Source: an uncultured Lactobacillus sp. (GTDB lineage: Bacteria > Bacillota > Bacilli > Lactobacillales > Lactobacillaceae). Taken from it: a DNA stretch of 18,544 nt. Within the stretch, counting starts at the first letter, position 1; every line of letters starts with the position of its first letter. The notes beneath the pieces are model-generated. The model was given only the letters and a program-made list of their open reading frames with translations. It was not told the DNA's origin and ran no database searches. Shown piece after piece: positions 1-6,023 of this stretch. A program made the translations under genes and the position numbers. The stretch covers positions 1-18,544 of the forward strand of contig CAMLRO010000024.1 in the NCBI GenBank assembly GCA_946482425.1, read 5' to 3'.

Positions 1-578
1 GTTTTATTTGGTGCCCCTTGTTCTCCAATATAACCGTTATAATGGCCGGCAATCGAAACCTGTTTATTTAGATGAGGCATGTGCGAATTAGTCGCATTAT
101 TGTGTAAGTAATAGGCAATTTGTAGATTGCCCATCGAATGCCCTACTAAGTTAATTCGCTTAAAGTGATACCTTTTTTGCAGTGCAATGATCACGTCTTT
201 AATATAATTGCTGCTTTTGTTCATGGTAGCAATTTGATTATTTGTTCCAGCAAAAATGCTCTTATTATTTTGGAGGTTGACTTCAACTATCGGGTTCTTG
301 GCTCGTTTTTTTATTGTCCCTATTAAGGTGACTTTACCTGTAGAGCTAACATCGGCACGAATAACAGAATTAGTAGCATGATGTTTTTGCGCATAAGCCA
401 CCATACTTTCTTCAGCGTGGTAACTGCTGCCCCAGCCATGTACAAAAAGTGTTGGCGTATCAATGCGAATGCTGGCACCATTTTCTTCCTGGTAGTTGTT
501 TTTAAATATGTAAACGGCAAGTAGCAATAACGCTAATAGCAATGTGCCTATTATGATAGATTTTCTTTTTTTAGTCAT
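1..578 (-). CDS. Membrane-anchored alpha/beta hydrolase, DUF915-like (C-terminus cut by window edge)
   Basis: About 192 codons are visible from the ATG at 578, with AGGAG ten bases upstream; the 3' end lies outside the window. The N-terminus is KKRK followed by a hydrophobic stretch (residues 8-24) with no lipobox, so the protein is probably tethered to the membrane with its catalytic domain outside. HGWGSS (47-52) is the oxyanion-hole region and GHSMGN (146-151) is the nucleophile elbow with Ser148 as the expected nucleophile. The Asp and His of the triad would lie in the missing part. The HGWG...GHSMGN pattern resembles the DUF915 alpha/beta hydrolases common in lactobacilli, whose substrate is unknown to me. 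It starts 34 bases after the stop of the DXS-like gene on the same strand with no terminator between them, so co-transcription is likely. Hydrolase fold is confident; substrate is not. Confidence 0.85.
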   Translation of the reverse strand, partial: MTKKRKSIIIGTLLLALLLLAVYIFKNNYQEENGASIRIDTPTLFVHGWGSSYHAEESMVAYAQKHHATNSVIRADVSSTGKVTLIGTIKKRAKNPIVEVNLQNNKSIFAGTNNQIATMNKSSNYIKDVIIALQKRYHFKRINLVGHSMGNLQIAYYLHNNATNSHMPHLNKQVSIAGHYNGYIGEQGAPNK

Positions 579-612
579 TATTAATCAGCTCCTAAAGAAT
601 CATTAGTTGCAA

Positions 613-2367
613 TTATAAAATTTGCTGCACATCTGCCACAATTTGATCAGCAGTTAAATGATTTTGGCGGTAAATTTCTGACAATGGAGTTTGATCGGTA
701 TAAACGCGGTTTTGGCCGTAATTGAGTATTTTAACTTTTGTTTTTCCAAGGTAGGATGCCACTTTTTGTCCAAAACCACCATCTAGAGAATTATCTTCAA
801 GAGTCACAATTACTTCATGACTAGCAGCTAACTGATTAAGTGTTTGTTCATCCAAGATATTGGCAGAGAGTGGGTTGACTAAGGTAGCATCCAATTTAGT
901 AGCTACTTCTTTTCCTAATTGATAAAAATCTCCTAGTGCCAAAATAGCTACATCTTTGCCTGGAATAATTGAATACTTGATTTCTGAGTAATTTGTATAA
1001 TCTGTAATTATATTTTGTTCGTCTGAGTCTGGCACATTAGCCGGCATTTTAATAGCAACGGGGTGGCATCTTTGTCTAATTGCCCACTTGATCATTGCTT
1101 TTTCTTCTTCTAGCGTAGTAGGAGCAAGATAAATCCAGTTAGGCAAGTTAGAAATCATTACTTGATCAAAGATTCCCAAGTGAGTTTTTGATTGATTAGA
1201 AATTCTCCCTCCCGCAACTAACATTACAACTGGCAGGTCATTGGCAGCTGTATCGTGAGAGAGTTGGTCAAAAGCACGCTGTAGGAAAGTAGAATTTTCC
1301 ATTAAAACTGGAATGCCACCTTCTTTAGCAAAACCAGTGGCGAAAGCAACAGATTCTTGTTCAGCAATACCAACATCAGTGTAATGATCTGGAAATTCGT
1401 TTTTAAAATCATCAAGGTCAAAGACACCCGGAATGGCGGCATCTATGGCCATTATATTCTTTCCTGCTTTAATCTCATTTTTAATCACATCAAGAGCAAC
1501 TGAATTGGGAGTAGAACCCTGACTTTCTGGAGCAAGTGGCTGATCATCTTGCAAATTAAAGGGTGATACCCAGTGGTGAGCTTCTTCATCAATGATTGCA
1601 GGCTCATAGCCCTTGCCTTTAAGCGTATTAATGTGTAATAAAATTGGGTGGTCAACATCTTTAACTGCCTTAAAAGCGGCAATCATATCAGCAAGGTTAT
1701 TACCGTCTGCGACATAGCGGTAATCAAAGCCCATTGCCGTAAACGGATTTTCAGCAGTCTGGCCATTTGTGTCTCGTAATTTTTTCAAAGCAGTTACTAA
1801 GCCGCCAACATTTTCATCAATTGACCACTGATTATCATTAACTACGACTACCAAGTTATTCTTTTCAATTGCGGCATTGTTTAAACCTTCAAAGGCCAGT
1901 CCGCCAGTCATGGAACCATCACCAATTAAAGCCATAATGTTTTCATGGTTGCCCATTAAGTCTCGCGCTTTAGCCATTCCTGTTGCTAGAGCAATAGATG
2001 TTGAAGTGTGACCGATTGAGTAATAATCATAAGGACTTTCATCAGGGTTGGTATATGGAGTAACGTCTTCATAGTGGTCAGGATCAAGCCAAGCCTGTGC
2101 CCGTCCTGTTAACATTTTATGGGGGTATGTTTGGTGGGAAACGTCCCAAATAATTTTATCTTGGGGAGCATTAAAGACGTAATGATAGGCAATTGTAGCC
2201 TCCACAATCCCTAAATCGGGACCAAGGTGTCCGCCTTCAGCTGCATCTTTTTCTAAGATTAATGTTCTGATTTCCTGGGCTAATTTTTTCATTTCAGGGA
2301 TACTTAATTTTTTTAAATCCTTAGGTCCGGCAATTTGGTTTAGTAAAAAATCTTCATGTTTGTTCAT
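613..2367 (-). CDS. DXS-like thiamine-diphosphate transketolase-family enzyme with altered acceptor site
   Basis: 584 residues, somewhat shorter than usual DXS (about 620). Three transketolase-type domains are in DXS order. Cofactor residues match E. coli DXS: His47 (HLGP), His78 (VSHQTYPHK), GDGS at 149-152 with a downstream NDN (178-180), SIGHTS (117-122) and catalytic Glu336 (IAEQ). The C-terminal domain has LEDNSLDGGFG and ends with LTADQI. However, positions that bind glyceraldehyde 3-phosphate in E. coli DXS (Tyr392, Arg420, Asp427, Arg478) read as Asn, Gly, Gln/Ser and Ala here; only His431 is kept (His396). Acidophilus-group lactobacilli are known to make isoprenoids by the mevalonate route, so a role as MEP-pathway DXS is doubtful; production of a DXP-like precursor or use of another aldehyde is possible. 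An upstream TTG at 2373 could also start the ORF, but the G-rich ribosome site is 9 bases from the ATG at 2367 and only 3 from the TTG. It precedes the hydrolase gene in a probable two-gene operon. Confidence 0.85.
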   Translation of the reverse strand: MNKHEDFLLNQIAGPKDLKKLSIPEMKKLAQEIRTLILEKDAAEGGHLGPDLGIVEATIAYHYVFNAPQDKIIWDVSHQTYPHKMLTGRAQAWLDPDHYEDVTPYTNPDESPYDYYSIGHTSTSIALATGMAKARDLMGNHENIMALIGDGSMTGGLAFEGLNNAAIEKNNLVVVVNDNQWSIDENVGGLVTALKKLRDTNGQTAENPFTAMGFDYRYVADGNNLADMIAAFKAVKDVDHPILLHINTLKGKGYEPAIIDEEAHHWVSPFNLQDDQPLAPESQGSTPNSVALDVIKNEIKAGKNIMAIDAAIPGVFDLDDFKNEFPDHYTDVGIAEQESVAFATGFAKEGGIPVLMENSTFLQRAFDQLSHDTAANDLPVVMLVAGGRISNQSKTHLGIFDQVMISNLPNWIYLAPTTLEEEKAMIKWAIRQRCHPVAIKMPANVPDSDEQNIITDYTNYSEIKYSIIPGKDVAILALGDFYQLGKEVATKLDATLVNPLSANILDEQTLNQLAASHEVIVTLEDNSLDGGFGQKVASYLGKTKVKILNYGQNRVYTDQTPLSEIYRQNHLTADQIVADVQQIL

Positions 2368-2410
2368 TATCAAGTGCCCCCCTGCACTAATTTATTCAAT
2401 GTTTATTAAT

Positions 2411-2488
2411 AATTATAAAATACTTTCCTGTAAGAGTGAGCTAGCAATTGGGTAAATTACTCTCACCAGCAACATAAATTTTATAATT
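2411..2488. repeat. Nested inverted repeats in the spacer upstream of the DXS-like gene
   Basis: An 11-base perfect inverted repeat (AATTATAAAAT at 2411-2421, its complement at 2478-2488) encloses a shorter AGAGT/ACTCT pair and, in the other register, a GTGAG/CTCAC pair. On the minus strand this would sit in the untranslated leader of the DXS-like gene. The outer arms are purely A/T, so chance is a real alternative. No known riboswitch consensus is recognised here. Confidence 0.3.
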
Positions 2489-2528
2489 GTAAAAATTGTA
2501 GTACTTAAAGTTAAGGTTAAGTCAAATA

Positions 2529-2607
2529 GTAAACAGATTTTTTAGTTAAATATCGTTTACACTATAGTTACTAAGTAAATTTGAACATTGTGAAACCGAA
2601 AGTAAAC
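2529..2607. promoter_or_regulatory. Cluster of GTAAAC-type hexamers before and at the start of the Rgg gene
   Basis: GTAAAC occurs at 2529-2534, its complement GTTTAC at 2555-2560, GTAAAT at 2575-2580 and GTAAAC again at 2602-2607. A TATAGT (2563-2568) within the cluster may be the -10 element of the Rgg gene. The repeated hexamer could be a binding site for autoregulation or for control of the divergent DXS-like gene. Proposed from the repeat pattern only. Confidence 0.3.
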
Positions 2608-2610
2608 ATA

Positions 2611-3462
2611 ATGACAATTGGAGAATTATTGAAGCAATTTCGTATTAAAAATTTAAAAACACAGAAAGAATGGGCGTCTGGCATAGTTAGTCCTTCATAC
2701 TATGCCAAAGTAGAAAAAGGGCTTCACCGTATTACCGCCGAAGACTTATTAGCGATTTTAACTGCTAACCAGATTAAACCGGAAGATTTTTTTAACAAAT
2801 TAAGTGCTAATCAGGAGCATGACAATGCAGCCAGCTTTATTGATCGTGAAGTAAACAGGGCATATTATCAGAATAATCCTGCTAAAATCAGAAAAATCAG
2901 GCAGTATGTAGCAGATAGTGATTTTAAAGATAAAGAAAAGATACTATTGCTGATTGATTTCGAATTGGCCGATGTGGAAAATAAGCTGGCAGATTTGAGT
3001 GAAACTAAAAAAAGCAAATTGAAAAGCTGGCTCTTTGACCAAAATGATTTTGACGAGAGAGCGTTGCGAATTTACATTAATTTAATCCCAATTTATGATT
3101 TAAAGAGCAATTTGCTAATAGGTAAAAAGATAGTTGAAAAGTTAAAGAACGTTTCAAAACCGCGCCAGCAAGAAGAATTGTTAGATGTTATCTGCAATAT
3201 CTTGATTATGTGTATTGAGCAAAAGTCATATACTGAAGCACAATACTTTATTACTGCTGCTGAAAAGGTGAAGATGATTCCTGAACTCTTTTTCTGCAAA
3301 AATATGCTGGTTTTATTGGAAAACATGGTCAATTATCATTTTGTGCATAAACCTGAATATATATCTAAGTGCAAGTGGGCAATCAAGAATTTTACTTTAT
3401 TAGGGATGCCGGAATATGGTGAGCAGGCAGAACTTTTTGTTAACGAAAACCTAAATAAATAA
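2611..3462 (+). CDS. Rgg/GadR/MutR-family transcriptional regulator
   Basis: 283 residues from the ATG at 2611. In-frame TTG and GTG codons upstream would add ten residues, but the helix-turn-helix begins directly at MTIGELLK, which is how this family usually starts; no strong ribosome site decides it. Residues 1-65 form an XRE-type HTH with SPSYYAKVEKGLHRI as recognition and following segment, the form seen in lactobacillar Rgg proteins. The remaining roughly 215 residues are alpha-helical with no enzyme motif, consistent with the TPR-like Rgg C-terminal domain that in characterised members binds short hydrophobic peptides. I found no convincing peptide-pheromone gene alongside. It is divergent from the DXS-like gene and 80 bases upstream of the hydroxyacid dehydrogenase, either of which could be a target. 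The effector is unknown. Confidence 0.85.
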   Translation: MTIGELLKQFRIKNLKTQKEWASGIVSPSYYAKVEKGLHRITAEDLLAILTANQIKPEDFFNKLSANQEHDNAASFIDREVNRAYYQNNPAKIRKIRQYVADSDFKDKEKILLLIDFELADVENKLADLSETKKSKLKSWLFDQNDFDERALRIYINLIPIYDLKSNLLIGKKIVEKLKNVSKPRQQEELLDVICNILIMCIEQKSYTEAQYFITAAEKVKMIPELFFCKNMLVLLENMVNYHFVHKPEYISKCKWAIKNFTLLGMPEYGEQAELFVNENLNK

Positions 3463-3492
3463 AAACTCTACTTATTAAAGATAAGTTAGTGG

Positions 3493-3498
3493 TATGAT
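3493..3498 (+). promoter_or_regulatory. Extended -10 promoter element of the hydroxyacid dehydrogenase gene
   Basis: TATGAT is preceded by TGG, giving an extended -10. Just upstream, ACTTAT (3470-3475) and ATAAGT (3481-3486) form a 6-base inverted repeat with a 5-base loop, near the -35 position. That repeat could be an operator or a weak end for the Rgg transcript. The predicted start is near 3505. Confidence 0.45.
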
Positions 3499-3508
3499 TA
3501 AATTATTA

Positions 3509-3522
3509 AGAAAACGTTTTAT
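3509..3522 (+). promoter_or_regulatory. CcpA catabolite-responsive element (cre)-like palindrome
   Basis: AGAAAACGTTTTAT matches 13 of 14 positions of the lactic-acid-bacterial cre consensus WGWAARCGYTWWMA and has a perfectly palindromic core AAAACGTTTT. It lies just downstream of the predicted transcription start (about +5 to +18) and before the ribosome site, a position where CcpA typically represses by roadblock. Confidence 0.55.
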
Positions 3523-3542
3523 TTAATAGAGGAGAATTGATT

Positions 3543-4406
3543 ATGAAAATAGGTTTTATTGGAACTGGAGTTATGGGAAATGCCATTTGCCTTAACTTGT
3601 TAAAAGCTGGTCATCAATTGTGGGTTTATAATCGCACTAAGAGTAAGACTGATAATCTGGTTGCAAAAGGTGCTACTTGGTGTGATAATCCTAAAGCTGT
3701 AGTTGAACAGACTGAGACAATTTTCACTATTGTGGGTTTGCCCGCTGACGTTGAACAAGTTTATTTCGGCGATAACGGTATTTTGCAAGCCGAAGTTAAG
3801 GGCAAAAATCTGGTAGACATGACCACTTCAAAGCCTGCTTTAGCACAAAAAATATTTGCTGCAGGTGAAAAGCAGGGCGCTAAAGTGCTAGATGCCCCTG
3901 TTTCTGGCGGTGATTTAGGTGCTAAAAACGGTACGCTGACCATCATGGTTGGGGGAGATGAATCTGCTTACCAAAACTTGGAAACAATTTTTAAGGATTT
4001 CGGAAAGCAAGTTCACTTTTTTGGGCCAGCTGGTGCAGGTCAGAATACTAAAATGGCTAATCAGATCATGATTGCAGGCACCATGACCGGTATGACAGAA
4101 ATGCTGGTTTATGCTAAAAAGGCGGGGCTTGACCTTGAAGCAGTCCTTAAAACAGTCGGCGCAGGCAGTGCTGCTAACTGGAGTTTGAGTAATTATGGTC
4201 CGCGGGTCTTAAAGGGTGACTATACCCCCGGCTTTTTCAGCAAACACTTTTTGAAGGATTTGCGCATTGCACTAGAGACTGCTAAAGAAATGAAAATTGA
4301 ACTGCCAGCAACCGAAGAAGCTAAAAAGTTATACGAAACATTAGTTGATGAAAAGCACTTGGGTGACTTGGGGACTCAAGGACTAATTAAATTGTGGTGG
4401 CAGTAA
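3543..4406 (+). CDS. NAD(P)-dependent beta-hydroxyacid dehydrogenase (3-hydroxyisobutyrate dehydrogenase family)
   Basis: 287 residues. The ATG at 3543 has GAGGAG eight bases upstream; an in-frame TTG at 3537 is too close to that site. The N-terminal Rossmann fold starts GFIGTGVMG (4-12). VYNRT after the second strand (28-32) suggests a preference for NADP(H). The family's substrate loop is DAPVSGG at 117-123 followed by GTLTIMVGG, and the catalytic lysine is Lys170 in NTKMANQ (family usually K..NN). The C-terminal half is helical, as in 3-hydroxyisobutyrate, tartronate-semialdehyde and glyoxylate/succinic-semialdehyde reductases. These cannot be told apart by motif, so the substrate is left open. 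It has its own promoter with a cre-like site, which suggests carbon-source control, and ends at a strong terminator shared with the convergent PduO gene. Confidence 0.9.
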   Translation: MKIGFIGTGVMGNAICLNLLKAGHQLWVYNRTKSKTDNLVAKGATWCDNPKAVVEQTETIFTIVGLPADVEQVYFGDNGILQAEVKGKNLVDMTTSKPALAQKIFAAGEKQGAKVLDAPVSGGDLGAKNGTLTIMVGGDESAYQNLETIFKDFGKQVHFFGPAGAGQNTKMANQIMIAGTMTGMTEMLVYAKKAGLDLEAVLKTVGAGSAANWSLSNYGPRVLKGDYTPGFFSKHFLKDLRIALETAKEMKIELPATEEAKKLYETLVDEKHLGDLGTQGLIKLWWQ

Positions 4407-4427
4407 AATATTAATTTTAAACAAAAT

Positions 4428-4469
4428 AAAAACGGGGGTAGTTTCAATTACGAAACTACCTCGTTTTTT
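4428..4469. terminator. Bidirectional rho-independent terminator
   Basis: GGTAGTTTC (4437-4445) pairs perfectly with GAAACTACC (4452-4460) and the stem extends with GC and wobble pairs. TTTTTT follows on the plus strand and, on the minus strand, CGTTTTTATTTT. It lies between the convergent hydroxyacid dehydrogenase and cobalamin-module genes and can serve both. Confidence 0.9.
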
Positions 4470-4477
4470 GAGCTTGC

Positions 4478-5020
4478 TTACTTAATTTTACTTTTGACTT
4501 CTGATGCACCGTCTAGCACATTAGCATAACGAGCTAAGATGAAGAGGAAGTCTGACAAGCGGTTGATGTACTCCAAACAAGCGGGAGCAAGTTTTTGTTC
4601 TTCAGCGTTTAGTTTTACCATGGAACGCTCGGCTCGTCTGGCAACTGTACGGGCATAGTGTAAGTGAGTGGCAGTGATCGAACCGCCAGGTAAAATGAAA
4701 TGGGTTGTTTGAGGAATTTGTTTATTAAGTTCGTCGATCTGTTTTTCAAGTTCTGCTACTTTTTCAGCCGTGATTTCTTCGTGTCTTTTGACAACAATGT
4801 CACTTTCCAGTTCATATAAGTCTCGTTGCAAATTTTGTAAAGGAGTATGCAGCTTTTGACATTTGGCAGACAAGTTGGCAATCACAACGCCTAGGTAAGA
4901 ATCAAGTTCATCAATATCACCGACAGCGATAATCTGCAGATCATATTTGGGAACCATTTTGCCGGTTACCTGTTTGGTAAAACCTTGATCGCCCACCTTA
5001 GTGTAGATTTTAATTGTCAT
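4478..5020 (-). CDS. pduO: PduO-type ATP:cob(I)alamin adenosyltransferase
   Basis: 180 residues. It transfers the adenosyl group of ATP to cob(I)alamin, making adenosylcobalamin in the cytoplasm. The N-terminus IYTKVGDQGFT (5-15) is the ATP-binding loop. DIDELDSYLG (35-44) holds the acidic residue that pairs with an arginine in the L. reuteri enzyme. FILPGG (108-113) contains the Phe homologous to the one that drives cobalamin base-off binding. RRAER (128-132) and NRLSDFLF (153-160) complete the family signature. A GGAGG-like site lies upstream. Its ATG overlaps the stop of the S-component gene (ATGA, 4 bases), implying translational coupling. As the last gene of the nrdJ module it would supply the cofactor for NrdJ; no diol dehydratase gene is present in the window. 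Confidence 0.93.
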   Translation of the reverse strand: MTIKIYTKVGDQGFTKQVTGKMVPKYDLQIIAVGDIDELDSYLGVVIANLSAKCQKLHTPLQNLQRDLYELESDIVVKRHEEITAEKVAELEKQIDELNKQIPQTTHFILPGGSITATHLHYARTVARRAERSMVKLNAEEQKLAPACLEYINRLSDFLFILARYANVLDGASEVKSKIK

Positions 5021-5535
5021 AATAGCCTCCGTTTGTAATGATCAAGTGCAATGTTTAACGGCTTGTATAAAATTGGATAAAACACTAGGTTGCCGACAGC
5101 ATGATAAGTATCAAAGACCAGACTGCCTGCCCAATAAGCTAGGAACGCATTGAAACCGCCAAATATAGACATGCCAAAGTCGACGAAGCAGCCATATTCC
5201 CAGCCGAGAAAAACAGCAAGAATAAGTTGCAGTGTAAAATGTTTTTTAAGTGGCGTAAATTTACCGAGCAAAGCCACAGTTAAAACACAACCGCCATAGG
5301 CTAAGACTTGTGACACTGTCCAAATGCCAAAGCCCAAGTAAATGTTGGAAACTACCATAGTTAAAAGTGCTAAAGCAAAGCCGAAACCAAAGCCAATATT
5401 TAAAGTTACAATCATCAAAATATCGGTTACTGGTTGAACATTGGGCACAGGAATAATTTTAAATATTCTTAGTGCCACACACATGGCTGTTAAAATTGCT
5501 AATAACGCTATTTTCTTAGTTGAACTGCGGACCAT
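5017..5535 (-). CDS. ECF-transporter substrate-binding (S) component, probably for cobalamin (CbrT-like)
   Basis: 172 residues, almost entirely hydrophobic with about six predicted membrane helices: the size and topology of an ECF S component. The first helix has the small-residue pattern AxxxA (Ala13, Ala17, Ala21 in ALLAILTAMCVA) that S components use to dock on EcfT. No ATPase or EcfT gene is nearby, consistent with a group II system sharing one energising module encoded elsewhere. The substrate is inferred from position: it lies between a DUF4430 gene (7-base gap) and pduO (4-base overlap), in line with nrdJ. A cobalamin-specific S component, CbrT, is known from L. delbrueckii. No clear ribosome site is visible, so translation may be coupled to the upstream gene. 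A different vitamin is possible but less likely. Confidence 0.8.
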   Translation of the reverse strand: MVRSSTKKIALLAILTAMCVALRIFKIIPVPNVQPVTDILMIVTLNIGFGFGFALALLTMVVSNIYLGFGIWTVSQVLAYGGCVLTVALLGKFTPLKKHFTLQLILAVFLGWEYGCFVDFGMSIFGGFNAFLAYWAGSLVFDTYHAVGNLVFYPILYKPLNIALDHYKRRLL

Positions 5536-5542
5536 AGCAATT

Positions 5543-5935
5543 TTAGAAGTTAACTTTTGCTAAAGTAAATTTAATTTTATCTTTGTTAGCAAGTCTCTGT
5601 ATTGCCGCGCCTTTTTGTGCAAACTTGCCGTTAATGGTGTAAGTCCAATAAATCTTCTTGCGCTTATTTTGGCTCTTACCAGCTATTGAAGTAATAAGAC
5701 CGTGATCACTCTTTATTTTCCAGCACTTTTTCAAACCGCGCATTACGGTTGAGTTCTTAGGCAATTTAATAGTCTTTTTCTTGTAATTCTTGTTATGTAC
5801 TTTAAGGGTGTAAGTAACTTTGATTTTGCTGCTGGCGTCTACCTGTTGGACATTTTGGGTTGTTTCGTAGCCAGCAAAAGTAAAGGTAAAAATAGTGGCT
5901 ATTCCGGTTAAAACTGATAATTTGCTTTTTTTCAT
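5543..5935 (-). CDS. Secreted DUF4430 (transcobalamin C-domain-like) protein, candidate cobalamin binder
   Basis: 130 residues from the ATG at 5935, which has GGAG six bases upstream; an adjacent ATG (5938) and a TTG (5968) are less well placed. A signal peptide is clear: KKSK, then a hydrophobic core to about residue 22, with likely cleavage after VDA (32-34). There is no lipobox or LPXTG. Residues 38-125 fit DUF4430: LPKNSTVMRGLKK (58-70), GLITSIAG (79-86), IYWTYTINGK (95-104) and a C-terminal KDKIKF. This is the small beta domain found at the C-terminus of intrinsic factor and transcobalamin (ITSI.G...YW...G). The mature protein is basic and would be exported. Being just upstream of the S component and pduO, it is inferred to bind cobalamin or a precursor at the cell surface; I cannot cite a direct demonstration. 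Confidence 0.8.
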   Translation of the reverse strand: MKKSKLSVLTGIATIFTFTFAGYETTQNVQQVDASSKIKVTYTLKVHNKNYKKKTIKLPKNSTVMRGLKKCWKIKSDHGLITSIAGKSQNKRKKIYWTYTINGKFAQKGAAIQRLANKDKIKFTLAKVNF

Positions 5936-5962
5936 CATATACTCCAATCTATAGATTTTTTT

Positions 5963-6000
5963 GTGCAAGCACTACAAACTTCGTACTTAGATGCTTGCAC
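5963..6000 (-). other. Strong hairpin between nrdJ and the DUF4430 gene
   Basis: GTGCAAGCA (5963-5971) and TGCTTGCAC (5992-6000) form a perfect 9-base stem, extendable with three further pairs around a bulge. In the direction of the operon it is followed by AAAAAAA, not T residues, so it is not a standard rho-independent terminator. It lies 23 bases after the nrdJ stop and may be a processing or mRNA-stability element setting different levels of nrdJ and the uptake genes. Function is inferred. Confidence 0.6.
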
Positions 6001-6023
6001 GGTACTAGTTTAATTTAAAAAAC

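Noticed and set aside
613..2367. Reading the DXS-like gene as evidence for an MEP isoprenoid pathway.
   Set aside because: No other MEP gene is in the window, acceptor-site residues are missing, and this bacterial group is known to use mevalonate.
2413..2475. A 20-codon hydrophobic minus-strand ORF (MLLVRVIYP...) near the Rgg gene, considered as a short hydrophobic pheromone.
   Set aside because: It has no ribosome site, lacks the basic N-terminus usual for such peptides, and lies inside the inverted-repeat leader of the DXS-like gene.
2548..2561. A further cre-like sequence, AAATATCGTTTACA.
   Set aside because: Only 11 of 14 consensus positions match in either orientation, with mismatches in one half-site; kept as a remark, not a feature.
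5963..6000. The nrdJ-DUF4430 hairpin as a rho-independent terminator.
   Set aside because: On the transcribed (minus) strand the stem is followed by A residues, not T, so it does not meet the terminator pattern.
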